Shown: positions 45,125-57,000 of the stretch, one piece after another
How the letters are laid out: each line of letters begins with the position of its first letter
Position numbering within the stretch: the first letter of the stretch is position 1
Source: Owenia fusiformis
Lineage: Eukaryota > Annelida > Polychaeta > Sabellida > Oweniidae
Direction: 5' to 3'
DNA length: 64,000 nucleotides
NCBI GenBank assembly: GCA_903813345.2
Contig: CAIIXF020000010.1
Location: 13,459,181 to 13,523,180 of the forward strand
The notes under the pieces: generated by a model
The model's input: the letters and a program-made list of their open reading frames with translations, nothing else
Told to the model about the DNA's origin: nothing
Database searches by the model: none
Position numbers and translations under genes: made by a program

Positions 45125-48100
45125 ATGAACTCTCCGAGAAGAAGAGGAACACTGCGAGGTGCATTGATGAACATCAGTACAACGCCGAGAATGGGGAGAG
45201 GTATATCTCATTCTTTCATGTTCAAACCTGTATTTTACAAAATGTGATTCCCACATCCACAGGAAGTTTGTTGATTGAGGACCATTGCCCATTGGTCGAA
45301 GTCTCAGCTTCATGCACATTTTCAGAATCATACTGTAGGCTACATCATGGGCTATCAACTACTCTAATTGAAAGCCCATGGCTATATGCAGAAGTATGTG
45401 AGAGAAAATATCAGAAATTACGAGACTAAACGGTATAGTATCGTTGTGTTGCATCATCGCTATTTTCTCAGCAGTGAGTTTCGTTGTGACGCTCACTATG
45501 CTTACATCTGACTGCAGCAGTAATCAAATTAAATTAAATCATATCATGGGCTTTCAACTCTTATTGAAAGGCCATGATCATATTAACTTTTATTGTGTTA
45601 CCAATTGTGATCAAGTTTTTCGGAATGGCTCTAGTACATAACTTATAAAACTCCATAACGCATCCCTTGATAATTATCCCATCGAACGAAGTTCGGAGGA
45701 ATATAGGGAATGCCTCCGTCCGTCCGTACGTACGTACGTCCTTACGTCCGTCCGTCCGTCCGTCTGTCCGTCCATCCGTCCGGGCAATAACTCAAATACC
45801 GTTGGCCCGATTTTGTTCATATTTTGTACACATATACCCTATAATGCTAGAAGTTCTGCTCGAAAGCCGATTTTCAAAATGGCCGCTCATTTCAAAATGG
45901 CAGCCATTTTAGTGCCGATTTTACAGTAATTTAGGTGCAATATGTAAAACTGTAATAGCAATATGTTTTAAATGTAAAAAAATTATAAAGGACATTAATA
46001 AAGCTACAAATGTAGATATTAAAGAAGCATATGGCAGCCATCTTGAAAAATGGCGGCCTTTACTCGTTATTTTACGATTTTTGCTGTAACTCGAAAAGTA
46101 GTGGAGCGATTTTGTTCATATTTGGTATGTGAATACTATAAGCATTGGAAACTGTCTAAAGACATAAATGGCCGCCATTTTAACGTATTTTACTATAACT
46201 CGAAAAGAAGTGGAGCAATTTGTTCATATTTGGTATGTGTATACTATAAGCACGGCACACTGTCCTATGACACTTTTGGTAGAATGCGGCCATTTTGAAA
46301 AAAATTTTGAAAAATGGCCGTCATTTTAACGTATTTTACTATAACTCGAAAAGTAGTGAAGCGATTTTGTTTATATTTGGTATGTGAATACTATAAGCAT
46401 GGCACACTGTCCAATGACACTTTTGGTAGAAGGTGGCCATTTTGAAAAATGGTGGCCATTTTAACATATTTTACTATAACTCGAAAAGTAGTGGAGCGAT
46501 TTTATTTATATTTGGTATGTGAATACTAAAAGCATGGTACACTGTCTAATGACACTTTTGGTAGAAGGTGGCCATTTTGAAAAATGGCCCCATTTTAACG
46601 TATTTTACTATAACTTGAAAAGTAGTGGAGCGATTTTGTTCATATTTGGTATGTTTCATATTTTATATGTGAATACTATAAGCATGGCACACTGTCTAAT
46701 GACACTTTGGGTAGTAGGCAGCCATTTTGAAAAATGGCCACCATTTTTACGTTTTTACTATAACTTGAAATGTAGTGAATCGATTTTGTTCATATTTGAT
46801 ATGTGAATACTCATGAGCCTTGCACACTGTCTCATGACACTGCAGATAGTAGGCGGCCATTTTAAAAAATGGCTGTCATTTTTACATTTTTTACTATAAC
46901 TCGAAAAGTATAAGTGGAGCGATTTTGTTCATATTTGATATGTGAATACTTTAAGCATGGCACATTGTCTCATAAAACTTTGGGGAGTAGTCGGCCATTT
47001 TGAAAAATGGCCACCATTTTAATGTGTGTTATTTTACAAGTACATGTGTGTGATTTTTCAAAAATTTTATAGGTGGCTACTAAAAAGGATATTATTTCTT
47101 CTGATGACAACTTGGCTAGTGAGCAACCATTTTGGAAATGGTGGCCTCTCTGGTGTGTTGTTTTATGATATTTGCTATATATTTCGTTTGTAAAAATACC
47201 AGCCATTTCTGTTCGATGGGATTCGCTACGCTTTGGCGTTGCCGTTGTTCTGGTTCATCTTGTTAATTTATTTTTTGCATAACTCTTGTTGTCGACTCAT
47301 TCCTGGATAACTCATTTCTCGGGTAACTCATCTTCTTGTTAACTCTTTTATTGGCTAGCTCATCTCCTGGATCAATCATCGCATGATTAACATTGATTGG
47401 TACAGCCATGTTCATAAGATCAATAGAATGCATGTGAATTTGGAAGAACTTGTACGATTGAATGGGTTATGTAAGCAGGTATGCAGGCAGGTATGCTTTA
47501 ATGTTGGTTCCAATAGAAAACTGTTCATTCCTTTATTTTTAAACTTTTAACATGTAAAAGCAGACAAGTAGGATGGTTTGATGAGGTTTTGGAAATGCTG
47601 GTAATTCATATGATGGCCATTTTAGATTTCAAATTCAATTTTTATCACTCTTTGTGTTGTTTGTGATTTGTGCCAGGATTCAGAGTCTAATCAAATTGCT
47701 ACTTTTGTTTTCACAACCAAGTAGCCAGTTGATGATATTTTTGTATGCAAGCTTACCTACCAAGCTTACCTACCAATCATATGGAAAACATTGCTTTTTC
47801 ATTATTTTCAGACATGTATTTGCACTGGGGTGCACTCAGTTGGAGGAGGCTAATGTGATTAACATCTGTTTTCTTTCATTGAAAATAAAACTATTTAAAT
47901 AATCAAAGAAACTGAAACATATTTAATATAAATCATCATGATAACCCACCCTCAATAGGGATCTTATCACAGATTAATAAAGTAGGTCCATTCCTTAAAT
48001 TCAGCTTTAACCTAAATTGGTTTATAAGAAAATTGAACTACATTTCCTTGATCGATGGCGCTTATCCCTTTCTTAAATAATCCCAGGTGACATTTTAATA

Positions 48101-51100
48101 TGCTTGTTTGTAAATCTCCTGAGTTAATTATGAATGCTTTCAGTTATTGGGATCAGATTCACATTGTCATTATGAAAATATATTGCATTACTGGTCTTAA
48201 AATTTGTAAGAGAAGGCATTTAATGAATTTATTTTGAAAGTAAGGCAAATTTAAAGAGATCAGGTGTATTTAATATTTAAAATGACTGTTAAATATGATA
48301 TATGCAATATTCAGTTGATTGTTACTTGAAAGTTTGGTGGATGAGGGGTGGGGAAGGCTTGTGGAGGTAAGTAAGGATTGAAAGAGTAGTTTGAAACAAT
48401 TCTTCTAAGCTTGAATGGTGGATGATGTGTGTGTGAACTGTCAAGGTTTAGGAATAATGACTTTGTATATCATCACTATAATAAACAAGACTGTTGTGTG
48501 CATATTTAGGATGGACAATGATGTTGGAATATTTTTAAACATTGAACATTATTGTACATTGTGCAAACATTGAACGCAGCAAATGAGTAAATATATCAAA
48601 AATATGAGCCCTCGTTTGAGCGCAGTATTCATCGTAAGTTTTTGCAATTTAGTTGATATACGTGGGTACATTTGTTGAATCATTGGAACAGACTTTATGA
48701 TGTCTTTGTGAGTTAAATGTATACGTGTAGCATGTTTTCTGTTTAGGTCCAGATTCCTATGGTAACCAGATGTTCCTCCATGAACAATTCCTCACCCCCT
48801 CCCCAGACGAGGAAATAATCCAACGTCGCAGTTCACGACTCGGGAACAAAACACCTGCTGATGTCACACAAAGGCTCGTGTTTGATGGTATGAACACATT
48901 TTTATGAAATTAAAACTAAGTTTGTTATCATTCAGAATCAAAAACCTTGCATAGACTTGATTTTTGATGGTATTACATTGCCTTCTGAATTAGGAAACAT
49001 TCAATTTAAAGTAAGGCATGGGTTTAGTGAATAAAATACTAAGCAAATTTTACACTTATACATTGTATTTTCAAAAACATAAACCATGCAGCATTTATAT
49101 TTCTTTATTTATTTTTCAAAAATGATTTTCTTTTTTCAGACAATGAGGTAGTTACTGACACGCCTCCGAAGACACCAAAGATGTCGCCAAGGAAACGTCT
49201 CGTCCTCACCCCTACTAAATCGAACCCCAACTCACCAGCTAAGGTATTACTTACTTCCACTTATTACAGATGATATGCATTTTTAGAGTCATGTGTCATT
49301 CATTAAATAGTTTTAATTTATTTGTCAAATGGAATTCGATTTTCCAGTGCTGGGGATATAGCCAACTTAGGGTCTACCAGTGAAATATGAGTACATTTTA
49401 TTAATGAGTCTGAAAGAAAGAACACTTTGTATAATGTACATGCATTAAGATAACATGCATTCCACCACAAGCAAAAACACTGTTATCAGAGCAGAAATTA
49501 ATATTGGAATTGTTCTGTATATATAATAGTATATGTTAGTTGTTTTACACTCGTTTATTCATTCCAGTGTATAGCATGTACCCCTAAGAGACAGCGAATG
49601 ATCAGAAAGAAGCGAGGCATCCCCCTTACTACAGAACTGAGTGGACTGAGCAAAGATCAGGTTGTCTTTCTTCTAGGCACCATAGTCTCAAGTCACCCTG
49701 AATTGGAGGAGGTAATGATGCTTTTAGCATGGCCATCATAGTTTATCTCAAGCTGCTTTATAATATGTTCAACCATGGGTGATAATCGTCAGAACTGAAC
49801 CCTCATGATATCACATATGATAAGCAAGAAGCAGTTCATATATCAAGGGGATGTGTTATATATCAAATGAAAGCCTGTGTGACATTGACTGGGTTGAATC
49901 ATAAGTAGACCTAAATCATGGTGTAACATTATTTATATAAAAACAGTTTGACTGAGTGGTTCACGACTCGTATAAAAGGCTGTGTGTACCTGTATGTCTG
50001 TGTACCTGTGCACACAAAAGAACACAGGGCTCCTCCAAGGAGGGGTTTCTGGCTCTATCTTCGAGTGTAAAATACGGAATATACCAATGAGGTATTGCTC
50101 GCCAAATATGGCGGTAACCAAGATATAATAATAATTATTACATGTATCTAATATCCATACAATGAAGATATCAGAAGTTAATACTGAACAGTGCAGTGTC
50201 TCATTCACCTAAAATTCTTAAAAATTAATTTCAGTTTACCTCAACACCTCAAGTATTTTGTGTGTAGAAATGTACAAATGTACAATAAATGGAAACGTAT
50301 GTGTTGAAACAATTTTCAAACATGTTGAAGCAATTTTCTGTTTATTTTAGGAAGTACGAGATTTGCTGCCAGCTCCTGACTTGCGCCCTCTGGAGGAGAA
50401 TCTCCGCTATCTCAGGAAAAACATCTATAAAGCTATTCCAGATAGGAAGTTTGGTTCAATGTCTCGCGATTCACCTAGTTTTAAACGTGTCAAAACTCAC
50501 CTGGAAACCTTCAAAGTAAGCATGGAATTTATGCCTCATATTGTAACAGCCAAATGAAAGTACATTGCTTGCTACTTATACATTCAAATGGAATTTGACT
50601 TTTAACTTGAACATTTTCCCAATTATAGTAAAATAACCTGTAATTTTGTGGTCTAGTTTCAAATCATTGTAAATTAATATGTACTGTAGATTGGGTTAAT
50701 TTGGCGATTTTGCCATTTTTGGCATATTGGCGGCTATTTAATTTGGCGGATAAGCACTTGCGATATTCACCACGGTTGTACATTTTTGTGAGATCATCCT
50801 TTACATTTTGCCCCTCGATCGATTCTGCTACTATTCAGCGCTTTTCCTTTCTAGTTTTCCCCGAGTTTTAAATACACTGGACGAAATACCCTAGATAATT
50901 TCCGGGGATTCATTCTAAATTTTGGCGAATTTTTCAATATCGCCAAATTCGCCAAATTAAAGCGGGCGCCGAATTAACCCAATCTACAGTAATTTAATTA
51001 CAAAACCTAAGGTAATTTTAGTTTTATTACCTAGGCATATAACTTGCATGTTAAACTAAAAGAATGATTTAAACAAAAAATTCATATGATTTTTCAGAGG

Positions 51101-52130
51101 ACTTTAACAGACCAAGGAAAAGAACTACTACATGCTCAACAGTGGGAAGCGAGTATAGATTACTCCCTGCTCGCTTGGAAATATGTCTCTGAACTACCAG
51201 ACTGGGATTATGAAAGCCATAAGCAGATTAAGATCCAATGTTATAAGAACATGGCAGCTCAATGTATGTCAGCCTTGAAGAAAAGCACCCTAGAAAAGGA
51301 ATATTATCACTCAATCAAACCTAAGTAAGTCTTATAATAATATAGTGCAAGCGCTCTTTCATGGTCTGACTATATTCTTTCCATAATTGATTTAAAAGGG
51401 GTTAGACTAAAAAGTGTAAATATTATTTTTGAGTACACTTTCCATCAAAGAAAATTCCTATATCTGGCATTACCATCATTTCGTCCCTCTCAAGTGTGAC
51501 GTAAGTGGCTCTTAGAGACCTTCTTTGACATAACAAGGATGAATAGTAATGTAGTGTGTACAATTTAGTGCACTTTTGAGATGTCCCCCTTACAAATCTA
51601 GCAGCATACAATTACAAGAAATAGGGCTTGTTCAGGTATCAGTGGCTGGAATATTGCTATAATCTGACACTTGCTTATTAACTTGTGAAGAGTCCATCCA
51701 TTCTATTTGTGCTGTTTATTGATACTCATACCTGATGTTTGGCTGAACATATTTATTCTTAATGAAGCTTCAGGTCACTAAAATATCCCATGTTTTAAAA
51801 TCTGTAATAGCCAGCAAATTGTGCCATCTGTAGACTCTGATGCTAAGTGTACAATGCTATAATAATTTCAGAGACAATAATTTACATGAATTAATATGCA
51901 AAATTATCATTATTATTATTGAAAATAATGATAATTCTGCATATTAATTCAGAGGTTTTGTTTTTATTTTTTGAGATGAAACCTCTGTTTCATAATCACC
52001 ATCTTTTTTGAAAGCAATCATTTTATATTCTTTCTTTCATCTTTTCAGGATAGAATCAGCTTCTAAAATATATGCAGAAATAGGACTTTGTTTACCACAG
52101 ATTGATAAGATACTAGAAACCCTACAATGA
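45125..52130 (+). CDS. CUT8: Cut8/STS1-like nuclear proteasome tether, seven exons
   Basis: Exons 45125-45200, 48747-48887, 49140-49243, 49568-49711, 50351-50515, 51098-51324, 52049-52130 (TGA); 312 residues, phases consistent. Residues 70-125 hold many proline-directed CDK-type sites (TPPKTPK, SPRK, LTPTK, SPAK, TPKR) and basic nuclear-import sequence (KRQRMIRKKR). Residues about 130-290 form the helical core: QVVFLLGTIVSSHPELEE, VRDLLPAPDLRPLEENLRYL, then KAIP, a later helix with WEASIDYSLLAWKYVSELPD, and CYKNMAAQCMSAL. The HPELEEEV...LPAPDL pattern is that of Cut8/STS1 proteins, which anchor proteasomes at the nucleus in yeasts and Drosophila. The assignment is by motif memory; another nuclear helical family is possible. 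Confidence 0.72.
45676..47255 (+). mobile_element. 1.6-kb repeat element with internal tandem blocks, copy 2
   Basis: Same order and orientation as copy 1 (21451-23051): ATCCCATCGAACGAAGTTCG, a cgtacg/ccgt microsatellite, blocks with taactcgaaaag and gcgattttgttcatatttgg, then gttcgatgggattcgctacg and gttctggtt. The number and order of internal blocks differ from copy 1. It occupies almost half of the first intron of the Cut8-like gene. Confidence 0.88.
50684..50989. mobile_element. 306-bp mariner-type inverted-repeat element
   Basis: CTGTAGATTGGGTTAATTTG, continuing gcg, is inverted at the right end (cgccg, then AATTAACCCAATCTACAG). TA flanks both sides (50682-50683, 50990-50991), as expected for a Tc1/mariner-type target site. 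The interior is rich in ggcgaatt / cgccaaa strings. It lies in the intron before the penultimate Cut8-like exon. Confidence 0.88.
51889..51952. repeat. 64-bp hairpin in Cut8-like intron
   Basis: gaattaatatgcaaaattat, continuing cattatt, is inverted after a three-base loop region (aataatgataattctgcata, then ttaattc). One mismatch is seen per arm. Confidence 0.8.
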
Positions 52131-52170
52131 TAGCTGTAGACTGTACACAGTAACAAATTATGGCAGAAAA

Positions 52171-52309
52171 ACAGTAAAACTTGTAAAGTGGAACACTTGA
52201 AAGTCAATCCATTAACTTGTAAATGTAAAATGAGTTACTCTATTGAGAACACCTATCAAGTGTTCCACTTAAGGTAACATAAGTGTTCCACTTACACAGG
52301 TTTTACTGT
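52171..52309. mobile_element. 139-bp inverted-repeat element in the Cut8-like 3' UTR
   Basis: ACAGTAAAACTTGTAAAGTG, continuing gaacactt, is inverted at the right end (aagtgttccact, then TACACAGGTTTTACTGT). It begins 40 bp after the stop codon and so is probably transcribed. Related termini occur at 13033-13190 and, less clearly, near 2087-2280, 25310-25440 and 29825-29960. Confidence 0.85.
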
Positions 52310-54092
52310 CTTTAATATGAACTTAAACAAAGGACGAAATTTATTTAGGAGATTTAAGGGTGATACTGTACATCAAATAAAATTCAACAAGATCATGTAC
52401 ATTAAAAATGTATATAAAAATGTTCATGTTGTATGGGTCAGTTGATCCGAAGCTCTATTAGTATTAACAGTGGAACTTTATGCTATAAACACTAAACAGT
52501 GGATGATATGCAGAAGGCAAAATTGATTATCAGTTTGAATGTAAAATTACATTCCTTCTATGTTAGTTTATTTACGTGAAATATGTCATTTATTTGTTTA
52601 TCAACTTTATTTAACATTGCATTTAGAATTGTTGAAATCATATAAGAAGCAGTGAATATGTTTGTTCACATGATATTCTTTTTTTCATGTATTCTAAAGA
52701 GTTTGTTTTAGATTGTGTATTTTAACATGTCTGTAAAGGGTTTCTAACAAAAATGTGTTTTTGCGATCATTTTAGTAATATGATTTTTTCATTTTAATTG
52801 TTTTAGAAATTATATGTCAATAATTTTTAATTTTAGTTCTCCTAATTTAGATTAATGTCCGCTCTGTGATTTTTTTTCAAAGAATATAACAATATAAAAT
52901 TGATATGCAATTGACTATATAGTGCCTTAAAATTGTTAAGAATGTTATGGCGTACATTTAAATGTATTTCATGTTATTTGTATTTTTATACAGTTTATAT
53001 CTGTAAGTAATATTTCAATTAATGTATAAAAGGTACAGATATTTTGCAAGTTTTATTATTCATCAACGCATACACAAATCAGGGGAGACTTTCACACACA
53101 ATGAACAAAACTGATTTAATTATTCTTTGGATTAACTATTTACCATACATTGAATATGGCTATGTGCTTGATTATCCCATACAAGATCATAATATTATGC
53201 ATAATGTGAGAGAATTGAAATGGAATAGAAGATACCATTATGAAAACTTTTAAGATGGGGACTGTCTCAGTGATATGCTGTCCCCATGTTGCCACTACAG
53301 TTAGTGTCCATGTGTGTGAATTTTTCCCATTGCACAGCTATCTGTGAGAGGACAGTGCAATAGGGGGAACACAAATGCAAAAAATAGCTAGGTAGGGCTA
53401 TAGGGAAAATGTTACTTGAATATTGTTTTTTCATGTGCTCCTCCATTGTCCCGTATGCCAAGGTATTTTAAGAAAACTTGCAAGATATTGATATATGGCC
53501 ATTGACCAATTTGTGAATTACAGTAATTTAAATTTATTGAATAAAGAATAAATTGAAATCAAAATAATATTACGTAATATATAGTGTTTTATTTCTTTTA
53601 AAGTCAACAAATAACAATGGTAAAATAAAGACATACATTTTTTTTAAATAAATATAATTTAGCACCACCTTTGATTTATAAACAACAATTATTTCAAACA
53701 TGTTTTATAAAAAGAGATATGTAGACTACATTTTCTCATAATTAAGGCCCACTGGTAGATTGTTTTGGAATAATTTATTATTGCATTATGACAACTCATT
53801 TTCATTGTGGAGTCATGTTATGAACGATAATTTCCCACAAAATAAAAATGTCAAAATTCCAATAGATGGCCTTATACACTGGTATTTGAGAAAAATATTG
53901 TTAAGACAATACTTGAATATTTTGTCACATTGTTCTTGAGATTTTTGATTATGCAACAAACATCCACTTATTTGCCAAATTATAAATCTATGCGGTCTGT
54001 TAAATCTTATATTTCATATCCCAGTGTCCATATAATATAATATAATAAAAATGTAAAATCTAGTGAATGCAGATCCTAAAGAATGAGAGAGT
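52310..54092. other. Convergent intergenic space
   Basis: 3' UTR of the Cut8-like gene (+) and 3' flank of the dynein gene (-). AATAAA strings occur near 53540. No gene seen; the open frames here are short and lack splice context. Confidence 0.55.
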
Positions 54093-57000
54093 CTATGAGA
54101 TATCACATAGTGCAGCCACACCACGTAGTGTCCAGTGGTCTGGGCTTTGTACAGTCTTCATAATGATGAATGTAATGTAGGTGAGATCAGTACGATGAGG
54201 TTTCTTGTAAACGGGACACTGGTAATACTTGGGGTCCTTGGGAGCTGTTGAATTGATGGCGAACATGTGAACAACAGGTAGGGTAGTGAAGAGAACCTTG
54301 GGGGTTGGTTCCATCAACCGACAGTTGCGTTTGTCCCAACCTGCCCCATCAAGGAACAAGCCATGGATGTATACACCCTCCTGTAAGCAACCAGACAATA
54401 AAATGAAAAATAAGAGTCAAAGAAAACTTAATTAGGACATTCATACAAGATTAACAAGAGAAAGCACTTTTTGAGAGGAAATGACTCGCATTCAAATTAC
54501 AGATTTTAAGAATAACTTCAATGTGAAATATTTATTGGAGGAGATGAATTCCAAGTAAATTTTACATTCACCCCAAAATGTGTTTGTAAATGATTGATTC
54601 CATATAGACAAAAATTACACTTATTTTAGGACAGGCCTATTTTTGGGAAACCCTGTATTTCTTATAAATGTTTCTAAGATTACATCTTTGACTTGAGAAG
54701 CCTATACCTGTGGTGGTGTTGTAATATCCTCTTTAGATGCCTTGATGATATCATTGTGTAGTGTGACAGAGTCAAGAGCCCAACCCTTGTGTGCCCTCGT
54801 CACTTCCTGTCTCATAGCAGTTAAGAAACCTAGAAAAATACAATGCAATCGTTTTAAGATGTCACTTCTACATTTGGAAACCATTCGGATGGCACTGTAA
54901 GTGGGTATGCCATATCATAGAATCCTATTATGCCGTAAAAAATGCTGTACTATGTACTTTTAAAAATCTTAAAACAAAATTATATAAGATGGGTAAAACA
55001 TATATTCAAGAGCAAGATATTCTAATTATTACATATCATTTGACTGCTTAAATTCCAAACTGAATTTTAGAATTGAATTAACCTTTTTGGTCTGAAATGG
55101 GTAAAGATACTTAGTAGACTTTTAGGGATAAAAATATCATGTGACACAAATGCAAATAACACAGATAATTTTGAGAGAAAGTTAAATATGCCTGAAAAGG
55201 TTCTTAAATTGTGGTCAAAACATACTCATAATTAAGTCCCAGGCAGTTTGGAACCTAACATACTCGATGACAATGAACAATACGCCTGATGATATCTTGA
55301 TGTAGGCTCAATGAATATGAATAGCCTATTCTTTTTTATGGGAAGGAAAAACGCGAACTCGTCACTTTAAGCTTATTCCTCAAGTTTATTTCAAGCATCT
55401 TGGAGGACTTAATTTTTAAGTAATTATGATATTAAAACACTGACACACAATGTTCCTTCATTTTATATGAATTTGCTGAATGTAACTATTCAGAATTAAG
55501 AAATATGTCACCGCCTAGAACCAGTTCAGAGGTTAAAGGCGAAATAATTTGGAATAACAAATCAATTCGAACTAGAAAATGGCAACTCCACGGAGTAGCA
55601 AATCCCAACGAACACGAAATCATCAATCTGTACAGTCACAATGGAATATTTACCATCTACTCTTACCTTCAATAAATATTTTAAATCATTGTAGTATCAT
55701 GTAACCATACTTTCAAGATAACTCTAAGTAATGGCGAATTTCTGCTCTAGTCAGCCATTTTGAATTTTCAGAGGCACAAATCAGAAAAACAATGCCATAA
55801 TTGTGATCTACTCTGAAATTCCTTCAATTTGAGTATAATATAGCCATACTTTTAAGAGATCAGAAAACAATTGCAAAATCCAGCATTAGGCGGCCATTTT
55901 GAATTTTTTGAGGCCCGAATCAGAAAAACGTTACAATATTTGCAATCTACTCTAAATTGCCTTTCATTTAAGTATAATAAAGCTATACTTCAAAAGCATC
56001 TCAAAATTAACGCAAATTCCTGTTTTCCCGATCCCCCATTTACGGCCCCTGGGGGTCAGGGTGAAAAACCCGGGATATATGTGAAATAGATAGATGTTGT
56101 TAATATACTACCAAACTTTAAAATAATAATATTTATTATTTTGGTTTAAAATGAAGAACATAAGATTTTTGCGAAAAATTCCCGCCATTTCTAAACTGGC
56201 AGCCATCTTGAAAAAAATTTTTTGCGTAAAACTGTTCACCAATATACATCTTTACACCAAATATGAAAAAAATCTGTCAACTAGTATTCGAGTTATCTTC
56301 CGGACAGACAGACGGACTGACTGACGGACTGACAGACTGACGGACGGAGGGCTTCACTATATCCCTACAGAACTTCGTTCGTTGGGATAATTAATGATAA
56401 GGAGGTAATGCACAAACATGTCATGGAAAAGGGAGTCATTTATATTAATGACCTTAACAAGAATGGATTTTTAAAGCACAATGAGTTTAAGAGTAAATAT
56501 AACATTAATATCAACTTCCTAGAGTATTTTTCAATCATATCAGCTATACCGAAAGATTGGAAACATTTATTGAAATCAGATTTAAATTCTACCTTTGAAA
56601 CTTGGTGAAAAACCGCTGACATCTCCAGTATAACGGTAAAATCAATCCAAATCATATTAAATGGAAAAAATTATTGGAACCGTTATATAAAGACAAACAT
56701 GATCGTGAATTAAAGAGAACCTATTATTTGAAATTGCCTCATATGTGTACGAAACAGAATAAAACACAACAACTTCAATCAAAATACTTCATGGTATCTG
56801 AACAATAAATGTCTTCTTAGCACAGATAGGCATAAAAATGACTCTAAATGTAACTATTGTGCCCTTCGAGATACGCTAAAACACAAATTCTGGGAGTGCA
56901 AAAGGATTCAAATCTTTTTGAAAACAATCAAAGGGAATTTAAAACGTTTATTTAAAGTTGATTTTGATTTTAATGCCCATGACATGGTTTTTGGGAGGCA

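Noticed and set aside
45667-46806. Several plus-strand frames with similar peptides
   Set aside because: All lie in the internal blocks of the 1.6-kb repeat element; no start context, splice sites or domain.
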